A DNA stretch of 64,000 bases from Apodospora peruviana (GCA_033439685.1 JAUEDM010000008.1:62001-126000); one strand, 5' to 3'; counted from the stretch's first letter, positions 1 to 11,671 are shown. Numbers and translations: made by a program. Notes: generated by a model not told the origin, from the letters alone.

Positions 1-498
1 GCCGGACACGTCCTGGATTGCCTCCCAATGTTCCTGCTTTGTCCCCCTGAACAGCCAGTCAGAGTCATACAGCTCGAGAACGGATGGAGCGATTAACTCT
101 TGCAGTGTCCAGCCCCGCCTAAACCATCGGCACTTTTCCAGGTCCTGCGTCTTGAACCCAACACTCGGGCGCAGATCGGAAAGTTGTGCAAAGCAGACTG
201 TCGACTGCGCGTACCAGTTGAACATGGAGTTGATAGCTTCTGACAGTTCCGCGCTTGAGGACTTGTCGATACAACACGTGTCTATCCAAACATATTTGAG
301 ACCTTTATGCCGGGCGAGACGGCATGTTTCACGGATCTTGATGAAACCGGCTTTCTTCTTGACCGCGGGACTCCAGTGCACCATGTCCTGAAAGGTGACT
401 TCTTCTGCCTCCCAGGTGTGGGACAAGATGGCGTAATCGACGGAAGACGGGTTGAAGAAGTCCTCGAATTCGAGGGTTTCGGCGTTGATTAGTCGCAT
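1..498 (-). CDS. HET-domain protein, 5' part, cut by window edge
   Basis: An open frame of 166 codons starts at the ATG at 498 and runs off the window with no stop, so the C-terminal part is missing. The N-terminus carries the HET (heterokaryon incompatibility) signature: YAILSHTW at about residues 21-28, then EVTFQDM, then KYVWIDTCCIDKSS at about residues 79-92, an AINSMFNWY helix, and CRWFRRGWTLQELIAP near residue 130. In characterised proteins such as HET-E and HET-D this domain triggers cell death after fusion of genetically different hyphae, and it is often followed by NACHT and WD40 modules. Whether those follow here cannot be seen. The ATG is chosen because HET proteins of this subtype begin within about 20 residues of the first block. 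No break is visible in the part present. Confidence 0.9.
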   Translation of the reverse strand, partial: MRLINAETLEFEDFFNPSSVDYAILSHTWEAEEVTFQDMVHWSPAVKKKAGFIKIRETCRLARHKGLKYVWIDTCCIDKSSSAELSEAINSMFNWYAQSTVCFAQLSDLRPSVGFKTQDLEKCRWFRRGWTLQELIAPSVLELYDSDWLFRGTKQEHWEAIQDVSG

Positions 499-1054
499 GT
501 TGTTGGGAACCTGGCAGACTGAAGTATGCGGCTTTGGTTGGATCAAGACTGGGGTTATCTTCGAAGAGACACAAGATGCCCAACCCCGCCTGAGTCCTCA
601 GCCGCAGATGACTGAAGGTACCAAGAGAAATACGTGGGGGTTGTGTGTTTGAGCGAGCGTGGGGGCACTCTTTAAATAAGCGGTGATGTTAATAACAAGA
701 ACAATTGAGTCGGACAATGGCATCTGATTACGAAAACAGCTCCTCGTGAGTTTGCTCAGTTCCCTTTGGAAGAATGACAGCAGTACCTTGGGTGCATCCA
801 AACGATTCAAGAAGGGCAGCCACGGCAAAAAGAATTGATCAAGACAGATCTTATTAGTTCTATTTACCTGCATATTATCTCTCTCGTGTCCTATAACTAG
901 CTCTCATTATCATGGACTCATTCGGTTTGTTCAATTCATCTCCAAATGCTGAAGCTCAACCCATCAACCGTGCAGCACTGCCGCTCATAGAAAGTCATAT
1001 CATCGTTCCTTATTGTCATAATCATTTCCTCCGCCACTTAAGAACAACGGGAGT
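499..1054. other. Intergenic region
   Basis: Spacer between the HET gene start and the 3' end of the amine oxidase gene. Short open frames on both strands have no recognisable domain or fungal-like codon pattern. It probably holds the HET promoter and the oxidase 3' UTR. Confidence 0.6.
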
Positions 1055-3447
1055 CTAGATGCTAGCCCAAGGCTCAATCTTCGTGACCGGCTCCTCAAGC
1101 TGAACCTGACAAGTAGGCAACTCAATGCCATAGTCTTCGTAAGTAAGACCACCCTCCTCATCCACCTCGACCCACCGCCGATTGCGGAGATCGCCCTCCT
1201 GCGCGCGATCATTGAAATTCTGCGGCGCAAACATAATGCTACTAACAGCCTCCGTGAACAGAGTAACAGGAATATCCTCAGCCCGCGTAAAGTGATGCAT
1301 GCCGAGATTAAACCACAGAACAATATCCTCGTCGTCAACGCTCTCGCCGTCAAAGAACTTGAGGAAGTCGTGCTGCGGCGCCTCGGGCATGTTGATGTTC
1401 TGCCAGCTGTTGGAGTATGTCTCGGTGTCGTGCTGCTTGGTGACAGCGAGGTGCGACTTGAGCATGCCCGACTGCTTGCGCGTCCAGGGAGAGTTCGCAA
1501 TGCTCAGGTGGATGTTGCTCTTGCCCGGAATGATGCGGTAGCCGCGCTTCTCGCCCCACGCGTTGGTTTGGTCGTTGTTCACGACCGAATACATGGCCTG
1601 TCCGTTGGCCGCCCAGTTGAACTGCTTTTCGGTCTCCATCACGGTGGTGTTGAACTCCATCTGCTCGAACGTGCCGAGTTCCTCGTACCACGGTTGCGTC
1701 TGGTTGACGACGACGAGCTCGGTGACTTGGAGGCTGTTCTTGGTATCGAGAATGTCGAAGTCGGCCTTGAAGTTGAGGATGTGGTCGTGGTAGCTGCCTT
1801 GGGTGCCCTGCGATATACGAGGACCGAAACGACCTTGTGATTTGTAGTAAGGCGAGGATTGCAGATAGCCCGAGGCGCGAACTTCAGTCTCGATGGATCC
1901 GTCGAGGTGGAAGGCGTAGTCAAACATGTAGTCGTAGTTGCCGACGGTGTACACGGCGCGGAGGTGCAGGGCAGAACCCTTGACAGTACCGAGGTTGGAG
2001 AAGCCGAAGTCGCTGCTGCCACCGGTGCGGTGGCGAGCCAGGGGATAACCGGAGTCCTGCTCAAAGATGCAGAGACCGGCGGGGTGGACTTCCTCGCGGT
2101 CGCCCTCGGGGAAGCTGATGTTCAGAAGCGTGCTGCCGAAGGGGCAGTCGTAGCCCTCTACCAGGGTGGCGGCGTACGTGCCGAAGCTGTAGTAGGTGTC
2201 GTGGTAGACGGTGTTGGCAGCCTTGGGCTGGTACCCAGCATACTGGGCGGCAGCTTCCTGGAGAGAGAGTTCGTAGAGGACGCGCTCACCCTTGAATCTG
2301 ATGTCGTAGAAAGCGAGTCCGAGGGTCCGGGTGAAGGACAGGTAGAATGACCAACCCATGAACTCGACGTACTGCTGCTCCTTGTCGTACTTGTACCGCT
2401 TGCCACCAAGCTCAACACTCTGCGGCGCCAGACGGTCCTCGAGGTCGCGTACGCCCATCTCTGGTTGATTTTTGACAAGTGCCCACTCCTGCTCGCGGGT
2501 CTGTGGGAACTCGCTCTTGAGCTCGCCGGCATCGTAGGCAGCGCGGAGATCGGTAGTGGTCCGGAAAAAGCGCTCGTTCGTCACGATACCCTTGAGGAAA
2601 TACTTGGAGGCATCGGTGCCGGTGATGTCGAGCATCACGTAGAGATCAATCGGCACCAGGTACGTGGCCGCTCCGGGGTACCGGAACATGATGTTGCGGA
2701 ACGCCTGGGTGCCGTCGTACGAGACAGGCGTGGGAGATCCGGCCGAGATGTTGGTGCGCTCGTCGCCGGAACCGTAGTAAGCTCCGTCAAAGAGGGCCAC
2801 GGTGATGTCGGCGATCTCTTCCATGATGGATTTCAGCAGGGGCTCGGAGGCTCTGCTCCGCTTGCCATCGAAGTTGCGGCCGTTAAAAGGCACCGCGCCG
2901 CCCTTGCCGCCGTTGAAAATGTAGTCGAGCTTTGCAACGCTGGTCTCAGACCCGACGGGCAGCGGGCCAACCATGTACTCTTGAGAGACTGGCTCGTCCT
3001 TGCCACCCTCAAAGATGACGACACGGGCATACTTCGCAGGCAGCTCTGCGTCACCATCGATGTATGGCAGGATGGCGGACTTGTTGGTGGCTGTGGATGA
3101 ACTCAGTAAACAAATCTCGACATCAAGGTGGTTTCAGTAGACTAACGTAGCGTGTCGATGAAGTAGACGTAGTTGTCCGTAAGAGTAGCATTGTCGGGGT
3201 GGGTGAGGTTCAGTCCAGCCTCAGAGGAATGAACCAGCTCCCAGACGGCCGTGACATCATCCGGAGTGATTTGGGCCCATGGGTTGACTTTGGGAGCTTT
3301 GACAGTCGGGGCAGCGTCTGATAATCCACAGGTACGAATCTCGTTGAATTTGCTGATTGCACGACGGTAGAGGTTTGGATCAGGTCGAGCAGTGACGCAG
3401 TGGATGGCGGTGGCCACGAGGGCCGTGAGTGATGTTTTGGCCACCAT
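1055..3447 (-). CDS. Secreted copper amine oxidase (2 exons)
   Basis: Exons 3447-3147 and 3090-1055 join across a 56-bp intron (donor GTTAGT, acceptor CAG) to give 778 codons plus stop, the usual size for the family. It oxidises primary amines to aldehydes, releasing ammonia and hydrogen peroxide, and uses copper and a topaquinone made from its own tyrosine. That tyrosine lies in the motif GNYDY near residue 485. Two copper-ligand histidines are in YHDH about 50 residues later, and the third is in GMHHFTRAED near the C-terminus. VYHDTYYSFG near residue 395 supplies the likely catalytic aspartate. The chosen Met starts a hydrophobic leader (MVAKTSLTALVATAIHCVTA), which suggests secretion. In-frame codons continue upstream to 3648 but would bury this leader. 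Likely role: use of amines as nitrogen source. A GATAAG site lies about 0.5 kb upstream. Confidence 0.93.
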
Positions 3448-5272
3448 CTTGTCAATGTCTGACTTGGAGCTGTTGACTGTGGATGTGATGATGGGAATCA
3501 TTCGCATGCCGAGACATGGCTGGTTATATGAACTCAACATGCTTTGTCGTAAGCACGTCGTCCTTCTGGTACCACAGCCAAGACCCAGGCCGGCCATCCA
3601 TGATAACGTTGCAAGCGTGGTCGCTCCATCTGGCTGGGACTTCCCCACGATCGTGAGGGGATGCGCGATGCAAACACAACTACACCATGCCTAACAAAGG
3701 CATCAACTGGCAATTAAAGGATGAGCCAAAATGCCGGCTGCCGGTCTTTGCTATCTCGCTCCGCTTTTCCTGTCCGACTTTTTCGGCCAACAACGGCGAG
3801 CTGCGTATCTAGTGCTGAGTATCGGAACAACGAACTCGGAGCCGATTGATGGAGTATCGGTCTGACGCTAAACGTGGTAGCAATCCGGCTCCGATTGCAT
3901 GCTAGCGCATGTAAGCCAAGACTCGAAGTGCGAGGGGACTGATAAGGTGAGGAGCATGTTCGGGAGGTGAAGCCACGATATGACCAATTGATACTCGGTG
4001 TTTTCTAAGAGTCTAGATAGGCAGTTACTGTGAGATCTTCCAGAAGAGTCCATTCAATGACTGTGGTTGCAGATCTCTGAATCTAATAGAGCGTGGGATA
4101 CTCCACTTGGTTGTTTGCACCCAAGTGCTATGCCCGGACTATTTGACATAGAGAGATGTGCACTTGACCAAATCCAGGCAATGTTTCCTGGCAAGAAACT
4201 TTGTTTTGCTTGAATATCGACAGTGTAAAGAAGGCAAGTAATCGATCTGTGTCTTGTGACGGCCATGTCCTGGTTACTAGTATTAGTCTGTCTATATCTT
4301 CTCTCTGCAGACAAGGCTTCACAAATGAATTTGTTGCCAGTGCAGACGGACAGCCCTGTCAGTCCTAGTTGTGTTCCAGTCTTCTCCAGGACTTGACCAC
4401 GGCAGATGTGCTCCAATTACTGTATGACCTCTTTAACACGTTACTTATTTTCACTCGGTTTGAGCTGTCCGTAATATACTAGTTACGTACATTAAGGCAT
4501 AAATTATTAGACGCTTGGTATCACTATATGCTAGGACATTAACTCTGAGGCATAGGGTCCAAAATCCCACGGCGTCCGATTTTACTGGCATCTGTATCCG
4601 GTGTTGAAAAGGACATGTCTAGCACAGTTCTCTAAATATGCGAGTCAAGAAGTCTGAGTACCTGGTCATTAACGGAAAGGCTTGCTCGTCTGGTAGCATC
4701 TTGCAAGTTAGTCAGGGCTAGCTTCTGGTTTGTGGAACGCGATCGCATTTCCCATGGCAAGGCTGGACCGGGCTGAGGATGTGAAGCTATTTTGGAGATG
4801 AGTTTTCGAACACTGCGAGATTGTCATGAAGAACTTTCAACCACAGGATCCGGTAGTATAGCTACCTAACTAACAAGAAATTAGTTTTTCCCACCGAATA
4901 ACTACCAGGTAGGTATCGGAGTAGGTTAATCTATGGGAAAGTCAGTGTGTGCACAGGTAGAAGGAATCAAACAGGAAACTCAGTGGCTGTTGCGCCGAGC
5001 TTGTCCTCGGAGACAGAGCAATGCTATATGGTCGATCTGTATTAATGAAGAACTGGGAGTGCCTGAAAGCTATCCGCAACCGGTCATTGTCTTAGGTGAT
5101 CATGACAATGAAACAACAAGCGTTTAAGAAAGCAGCAGATGACCGATTTCATTGCTTTTCGACATTTCTATCTCTGTTGATTTTACATTCCAGCTACTCT
5201 ACTACTGCGGAGTGATATTTACAATTCAGCTGCGCCTCAACATTCATCGCCATCAACGACAAGTCCATCACC
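3448..5272. other. Long intergenic region
   Basis: About 1.8 kb with no supportable gene. It lies upstream of both the amine oxidase (minus) and the MARVEL-type gene (plus), so it is probably a shared regulatory region. The stretch 4440-4930 is AT-rich. Short open frames around 3868-4416 and 4933-5127 lack recognisable domains. Confidence 0.6.
3941..3946. promoter_or_regulatory. GATAAG motif upstream of amine oxidase
   Basis: A GATAAG hexamer sits 494 bp upstream of the amine oxidase start. AreA/NIT2 GATA factors bind such sites and activate nitrogen-catabolic genes in ascomycetes. One short motif can occur by chance, so the regulatory meaning is inferred from the gene's function. Confidence 0.3.
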
Positions 5273-6162
5273 ATGGGCGGCACTTCGAGAATATTCAACA
5301 TCTTTGTTCAGGCTATGGGAGCTTGTCTGCTCCGTCATTGTACTCGGTCTTATAGGACACTTCCTGCACCTCATCAGCAATGCCGGTGCCTCCTCAGCCT
5401 CGCATATCATCTACGGCATGATCGTCGCCTTTATCAGCACCATCTATGCGATCTTGTTTATGCCCTCGTTTCTCTATACTTTCCTTGCGCTCCCGGCCGA
5501 CTTTTGTCTGTTTGTGATGTGGATTGTTGTCTTTGCTCTTCTGGAATCTGTAAGCAACCTGCCACGCTCTCCGTCCCATGAACCAATCGCGTGCGCAGCA
5601 CTAATACTTGATGCAGAGAACGGGCACCAGCAGCTGCAATTCGTACTGGTACTGGAGCTACTGGGGATACTACTGGGGAGGCTGGTGGCGCCCAGCCCTA
5701 TGTGGTCAACCGACCGAGCGACATTCGCTACACGGGCTGGTTGCAGTGGAGGACGGTTTTGGCGTTCGAGTTCATGGCGGCTCTGACATATCTTCTCAGC
5801 GCCATTCTTCCTCCCGCTGGTGGTACGTACGGGTATTAATACGGAGGATACCTAGGGGTTGATCGTTGTCGTCAAGCACTACAAGGACAAGCGCACAGTG
5901 TAAGCTGCCCTAAACTCCCATCTGGATAAGGGATGTAACTGACATAGTTATATGTATCAAGTACTACTCGAGGCGGCTCGGGTACAGCTCCCGTCCACCT
6001 GCCTCTCGCCAGCCCCAAGTCTCACAGCCAGTAGGCGGAGGCAACGTGAGAGGCTACGACCCCGGTTATCCCACTGGTGCCCCGGGAGGACAGCACCACC
6101 GAATGTCAGCAATGTCTGAGAATATCATCCTGGTTGGAAGCCTTGATAGGTTTTGGTATTGA
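5273..6162 (+). pseudogene. MARVEL-type four-helix membrane protein, frameshifted
   Basis: The ATG at 5273 has a good context (CACCATGG) and encodes MGGTSRIFNI. The family-like continuation LWELVCSVIVLGLIGHF lies one frame away, so an extra base is implied near the T run at 5303-5305. Hydrophobic helices follow up to about 5550, then a likely intron (5551-5616, GTAAGC donor). After it comes the aromatic stretch SYWYWSYWGYYWGGW. The next family-like piece, VVNRPSDIRYTGWLQWRTVLAF and a fourth helix, is again in another frame. A charged tail (HYKDKRTV, then YYSRRLGYSSRPP and a Gly/Pro-rich end) needs at least one more frame change. MARVEL proteins are small tetraspanning proteins of the plasma membrane or vesicles. 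Several independent breaks argue for a decayed gene, but assembly indels cannot be excluded. End position approximate. Confidence 0.6.
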
Positions 6163-6895
6163 GCATTGACGGTGTTGTTTGAGACTGGCCTAATTATCAT
6201 GTTGGATGAGGGAGGATGGATGGTGTAAGTAGTACAGCTTGTTCTCTTCTTTAGTCGGCCTTTGAGGTGCTGGTTTCTCGGCATTACAGGAGTAATGTCA
6301 GTTAATGTTTGAGAGATAAGATGAGAGATATGATAATAATTAATAGGATTCTTTTTTGTCTCGGGGAATTTGTTGCTTTGAGTTATGTTCAGATATCAGA
6401 CGATCGGACCTCAAGGGATTTTCCGGAGGACTGTTCGAGCATGTCTTCTTGTGCACTTCAGTGAGACGTGACGTACCTTTCCTGCCTGGATAGTTGACTG
6501 TGGTAAAATTACTCTCAGTACCGCTGGTTGTTTATATGGAGGAATAACCTGGAAGTCCTCTGTTCATTGGATTTGCACCTTTGCACTTGAAGTTCGGCAC
6601 GGAGTCCCATTCGGTAGGTCACCGCTGGCAAAGACCCTGAGGGCGGGACCAGATACCCCTGCAGCGCGTCCCCTCACTAGCCCCTTTCCAGCAAGGCGGG
6701 ACACAATCTCTTTTACCCCGCCATCTTGGGCAGCTGCAACTTTGAAAGGAGAAAGTCCCCGATCCCCTTGACCGCCACGGCGAAACTGTTGTGAAGGTCG
6801 AGATCCGGAGTTGTTTCAGTCTTAAGAGCGATTGCGTTTTGATTCGAACCATACCAAGTCTTGATACCAAAGCTAATCGCAACAACCCCTCCAAA
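6163..6895. other. Intergenic region upstream of mevalonate decarboxylase gene
   Basis: No gene is supportable. The stretch holds the 3' side of the MARVEL-type gene and the promoter and 5' UTR of the decarboxylase gene. Open frames on the minus strand at 6619-7117 are antisense to that gene. Confidence 0.6.
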
Positions 6896-8150
6896 ATGGC
6901 GTCAGACACTGTCTACCGCGCCAGCACCACGGCGCCTGTCAACATCGCCGTCGTCAAGTAAGCCCAACACGAACTCCGGCCCCGTCTCCCCAAGAGCAAC
7001 ATGATTGATCCCTCGGCCAATTGACAGATACTGGGGCAAGCGCGATCCCAAACTCAATCTCCCGACCAACAGCTCCCTCTCGGTGACCCTCTCGCAGGCC
7101 GATCTGCGCACCCTCACGACAGCATCCTGCTCGGCGAGCTACCCCTCCTCCGATGGCGATTCGCTCCTCCTCAACGGCGAGCCCTCCGACGTTGCCGGCG
7201 CTCGAACCCAGGCTTGCTTCCGCGAGCTTCGCTCCCGTCGCGCCGCCCTCGAAGCCGCCAACCCATCGCTCCCTAAGCTGTCCGCCATGCCCCTCCGTCT
7301 CGTCTCGGAGAACAACTTCCCCACTGCCGCCGGGCTAGCCTCTTCCGCCGCTGGATTTGCTGCTTTCGTCCGGGCAATTGCCAATCTCTACGAGCTGCCA
7401 GCATCTCCGTCCGAGCTGAGCCTGATCGCCCGCCAGGGCTCGGGTTCTGCGTGTCGCAGTCTGTTCGGCGGTTATGTCGCGTGGAGGATGGGTGACAAAG
7501 CCGACGGCAGTGACTCCATGGCAGACCAGGTGGCCGAGGCTTCGCACTGGCCCGAGATGCGCGCTCTGATCTTGGTCGTGTCGGCCGCAAAAAAGGGCGT
7601 CAGCTCGACGAGCGGGATGCAGCAGACCGTTGCCACGAGCGGTCTCTTCCAGGAGCGCATCACCAAGGTGGTACCGCAGAACATGGACCTGATGGAGAAG
7701 GCGATCAAGGAGAAGGACTTTGCGGCGTTTGCCGAGGTCACGATGCGGGATTCCAACTCGTTCCACGCGACGTGCGCGGATACCTATCCTCCCATCTTCT
7801 ACATGAACGATGTTAGCAGGGCGGCGATCCGCGCGGTTGAGACCATCAACGCCAATGTGGGCCGGACGGTTGCGGCGTACACCTTTGATGCTGGGCCGAA
7901 TGCGGTTATTTACTACCTGGAACAGGATACCGAGGCGGTTGTCGGGACATTTTACCACGTGCTTGGAGAGATTGACGGATGGAAGCAGGCTAGTCTCAAG
8001 GGACTCAAGCCCAGCATGTCGTTGGACGGGGGCGTTGCTAGCATTTTGAAGAGCGGTGTTAGTCGAGTGATCATGACGGGCGTTGGAGAGGGTCCGATGA
8101 AGACCGACGATTTTCTGGTGGCTGAGGATGGAAGCCCCGTGAAACGATGA
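6896..8150 (+). CDS. ERG19: Diphosphomevalonate decarboxylase (2 exons)
   Basis: Exon 1 (6896-6957) and exon 2 (7028-8150) join across a 70-bp intron (GTAAGC...CAG) to give 394 residues, the normal length for fungal MVD1/Erg19. The enzyme converts mevalonate 5-diphosphate to isopentenyl diphosphate with ATP, the last step of the mevalonate pathway that feeds ergosterol and other isoprenoids. The N-terminus APVNIAVVKYWGKRD is diagnostic, and the splice falls inside its VKYWG. The GHMP-kinase-type ATP loop is PTAAGLASSAAGFAAF near residue 128. SLFGGYVAW, DSNSFHATC and YTFDAGPNAV follow in family order. No break is seen. It is a single-copy housekeeping gene, transcribed in the same direction as the RUS-family gene 430 bp downstream. 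Confidence 0.97.
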
Positions 8151-8582
8151 TGAATGTGCGTGCGGGCGTGCTATTGTAGATTCTAGATGGAATTGAAATA
8201 ATCTCAAGGACCTTATATATCGTTTGAATCAATCCCAGAGCACTGCAGACCCAACACGTGTTAAGGTTTCAACCAGGTGGTGCAGGGACCCCAAGCAGTT
8301 GAAGCCGGTGGCATGCTGGACCCTGAGTGGTGAGCTCGGCCGGGCCCGATTACGTCAGAGCCGGGCCGACAGACAGATAGACAGTGGCTTAGATCACCGG
8401 CTTGGCGTCGCGACTGAACCAGGCGGTCCACGCGCCCCTGAAGGAAACTTAGCAACCACCATCCATTACAACCGAGCTCGTTCGCCATTTCCTGGCTTCC
8501 AAGCCAGCACTCTCGTTTAGCAATTGTCTCTCGCTCATGAGCCTCCCGTCTCCAGTCGCATCGGTCCAATGTCGCCGGCGCA
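8151..8582. other. Intergenic spacer
   Basis: 3' UTR of the decarboxylase gene and promoter of the RUS-family gene. No gene is supported here. Confidence 0.6.
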
Positions 8583-10125
8583 ATGAACAGGAGCATCTAC
8601 GACATCGACCCGGCGGGCAACGTGCTCTGCACTTACACCACCGACTCAGACAAGGAAACCAACAAGATGCGGGTTGTATGTTGATGCTTATCTACCGATT
8701 TGTTCCACTCGCACTCTCGGACTCACGCAGCCGAATGTCTTGCAAGCAAGACAGTCGCTAATCTCAGGCACCACCGCAGGAGAAAACCAAAGTCCCGCTC
8801 GCAAAGGCAGTGTTTTACGCCTTCCTCCCCGCTGGCTACCCTCACACCGTAACCGACGATTACCTCGCATACCAGACATACGACTCTCTACAAGCCTTCT
8901 CCTCCTCCATAACATCCTTGCTCGCAAATCGCGCCGTCCTCGAGGGCCTCGGCGTCGGCGACTCCTCGTCCTCTCCCACCGGCGCGTTGATCCTCAAAAT
9001 CACAGGGGACACCATCTCCCGCATCGCAACGATCCTCTTCGCCCACCGCATGGGCCAGGCCATCGAGCCGGAATGCAAGTTCTACCGCTTCCTGGCAGAC
9101 ATCTTCAACGACAGCGCCCAGTTCCTCGACCTGCTGACGCCCGCACTGCCATATTTCCCAAAGCTGGGCGTGATCGTCTCAGCCGGTGTCCTGCGGTCGC
9201 TATGCGGTGTTGCGGCGAACGCAAGCAAAGCGAGTCTGTCGGCCCATTTCGCTCTGACAGGCAACCTCGCCGAGCTCAACGCCAAGGAAGCGTCGCAGGA
9301 GACAATCGTCAGCTTGTTAGGTATGCTGGTCGGGTCGCTGGTTGTGCGCATGGTCGAGGATAAGCAGGTCGTCTGGATGCTCATGGTCGTGCTCGTGGGC
9401 GTGCACCTGGTGATGAACTACCGCGCCGTGCGGAGCGTGCAGATGCGAACGCTCAACCGCCAGCGCGCGACCATCGTGTTCAGGGAGTGGCTGGACAGCA
9501 GCACCATCCTCTCACCCGCCCAGGTATCCGCAAGAGAGAGCATTCTGTTCAGGGGACGGGGCAACATGAGCAGCAAGACCGGTGATTATACGGGCTACTG
9601 CGACTTTGGCACCTACGGCGACATCATGGTATTCAACCCGCTGGGATATCACAGGTATGACTTTGAGACGGAGACATACTTCTTGGGGATATGGCACCGG
9701 GGAGGCAACTTTATTATGCGGATTGCGCTCAAGGAGGGGGCCAATGTCAGCCCTCTGAATGCGTGGTTTGATGCCGTCAACCACGCGTATTACTTTGACG
9801 AGGGACTCAAGGACGGGCTGCAGAGTCACTATGAGAACGAGATGCCGCTGGGTTATATTAGTGAGGAACAGAAGAAGACGATATTTGAGGCGCTCACTGC
9901 CAAGGGCTGGGACCTGACGACCAATGGGCTCGAGACGAGGTTGCCGATCAGAGTAAGGGCTGGAGTTGATGGGAGTAAAGGTATGTGAATCCTTTGGCAT
10001 TTCTGGTGCACGGGTTCTTTGGTTTGTGATGCTGACCTGCTTTTGCCTTGGTTCTAGCTGCGTTGCTGTTGGAAAAGGATCCTGCGCAATCTCATCTTGG
10101 CCATCAGGAGGGTAAACGTGATTGA
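8583..10125 (+). CDS. RUS family (DUF647) protein (3 exons)
   Basis: Exons 8583-8675, 8780-9980 and 10058-10125 join in frame (GTATGT donors at both introns) to give 453 residues. The RUS/DUF647 fold is recognised from FLPAGYPHTVTDDYLAYQ, then DSLQAFSSSITSLLANRAV, then FRFLADIFND-type helices (YRFLADIFNDSAQFLDLL), CGVAANASKASLSAHFAL and KEASQETIVSLLGM, which is the usual order. The founding members are plant ROOT UV-B SENSITIVE proteins, linked to vitamin B6 homeostasis and auxin transport. The role of fungal members is largely unknown. Hydrophobic segments around residues 220-250 suggest membrane association. The C-terminal third (YHRYDFETETYFLG onward) is more specific. The last exon encodes only a short polar tail, so its placement is the least certain part. 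Confidence 0.9.
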
Positions 10126-10642
10126 GCATGAGAAACAGTCTGCGCAGCGGCAGCCATGGTTCTGAGAGTGCATAATTGATCGCGGTTAAGTCATTATCAG
10201 TTTCGGATATACGGCCGCGATATAATGACGCAGCGAAGTATCCAGCGCTGGACATGGTCTTTGGAATGGATGGAACAGGATTTTCTTGTTCTTATTTTTG
10301 GATGGCGCGAGCGGGAATCATGGGCAAGTTTTGTAAACGCGAGATACCAAAGACAGCTAGACAAGGGGAGGATATGTGCTTTTATTTCCTTGGTGAGTTG
10401 TTTTCCGTCCTTCCAGCCGTCTCTTGGGACTTGTCGAAGTTGTACATTTTATTGTTACATACAGTTAGTAGAGTGCCTCCATGCCGGGGACTGCCCATGC
10501 AGTCCAACCTTTTTTTTTCCAAACGCCCCTTGTATCTTATTCACCACCCGAGCAACCGCAAGCTGGGTGTTAACCACATTCTATCATACAGCCATAGTAC
10601 ACGGGTGTTGTTACCTCTCCCCTTTTCCAGCCAGTTTGCCCA
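10126..10642. other. Convergent intergenic region
   Basis: Spacer between two genes that converge (RUS-family on plus, heme lyase on minus). It probably holds both 3' UTRs. Open frames here show no recognised domain. Confidence 0.6.
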
Positions 10643-11671
10643 TTATACAAGCCCACTTGCCTTCAAGAACCTCATCTTGACGCCTTCCCACGTATTCAGC
10701 TTCGGCCGCACATCCAAATAAAAGTTCAGCTTTCCCTGCGCGTTCTCAGCCTTGTTGCTCCCCGCGTAGAAGTCAATAACATATTCCACTTGCGTCCCAC
10801 ACCGGTCCACGATCCAATCATGTCGATCAAACGGCGCCGTGTACCCCAGCAGCGTGTTGATCCTCGCCTTGGGTGACATCTTGGTGCTCAACCCCGCAAA
10901 GCTGTGTAGCCTCGGTCCACCGCACTTCCCGCTGCTGCTCGCACTGTTATCGGTCCCACTGCCACCAGCAGACAGAGGAGAGGAGTTATATGGCGCCTCC
11001 CACCGCAGAATCTCCTGCCAAGCCCTCTCGTTGACGGCATTGTGGATGGGCACGACCGTCTTCATGTCGATCGGGTTGGCAGCGGAATGACCCTTGCGGC
11101 GCATGGCCTCGAAAAACATCTTCTCCGAGGGGTATATCCATTTTCCGCTGGCCGATGCGCCGGTCTCTATTTCGTGGTTCGAGGGACGAGCTGCAGCAGC
11201 AGCAGCCGGGAACGGTGGCGACGTAGGGTCGGTAGGGGATGCAGCGGCGCGCGGGATCGAGGATATCACCCGGCTTTCGTCCAGCACTGACTGTGAGGAA
11301 GGTGACGACCTGGTCGCGGGTTCGGAAGTGGTGGGAGGTTGTCGCGAGAAGAAGGATGGGAGACTCGATGCCCAGGATGACCAAGACGAGGACGTTTGCT
11401 GTTGTGCAGGGGCAGCTGCAGATGTCGGCTGCGGAGGTTGGCCGCCCTGTGCTGCTTTTGCTGCTTGCGCTTCGCGCGCCTGCTGTAGCCAGATCTCGCG
11501 GGTCTTGTGGTCGACGGGGCACTTGTCCTCGTCGCCGGCACTGGCTGCGTCCTTCATGTTGGTGGAGGCGTTCGTCGCGACGCGGCTCTGGTTGCTGTTC
11601 TTGCCGGGGGTGGGCGACTGATCGTCTGTGTGGCTGATGAGGACGGTGTCGAGAAGATCGGAAGTATGCAT
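10643..11671 (-). CDS. CYC3: Holocytochrome c synthase (cytochrome c heme lyase)
   Basis: This intronless frame of 342 residues encodes the enzyme that attaches heme covalently to apocytochrome c (and possibly c1) in the mitochondrial intermembrane space. A CP heme-regulatory motif, DKCPVDHKTREIW, lies near residue 50. A low-complexity Ser/Pro/Ala linker follows (about residues 70-170). The conserved core then begins with WIYPSEKMFFEAMRRKGH, continues with VVPIHNAVNERAWQEILRWE (its His is the expected heme ligand) and ends with DRHDWIVDRCGTQVEYVIDFY and a ...YLDVRPKLNTW tail. A second in-frame Met at 11557, just before the CP motif, is an equally good start. The long linker is unusual but not unknown in fungal members. 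Confidence 0.94.
   Translation of the reverse strand: MHTSDLLDTVLISHTDDQSPTPGKNSNQSRVATNASTNMKDAASAGDEDKCPVDHKTREIWLQQAREAQAAKAAQGGQPPQPTSAAAPAQQQTSSSWSSWASSLPSFFSRQPPTTSEPATRSSPSSQSVLDESRVISSIPRAAASPTDPTSPPFPAAAAAARPSNHEIETGASASGKWIYPSEKMFFEAMRRKGHSAANPIDMKTVVPIHNAVNERAWQEILRWEAPYNSSPLSAGGSGTDNSASSSGKCGGPRLHSFAGLSTKMSPKARINTLLGYTAPFDRHDWIVDRCGTQVEYVIDFYAGSNKAENAQGKLNFYLDVRPKLNTWEGVKMRFLKASGLV

Noticed and set aside
1292..1840. 182-codon plus-strand frame inside the amine oxidase gene
   Set aside because: Antisense shadow of a confidently identified coding exon.
6841..6850. GATTCGAACC, the reverse complement of a tRNA B-box core
   Set aside because: The flanking bases do not form a T stem and no other tRNA part is near.
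7335..8207. 290-codon minus-strand frame over the mevalonate decarboxylase gene
   Set aside because: Antisense shadow of the decarboxylase; the plus strand carries all family motifs.
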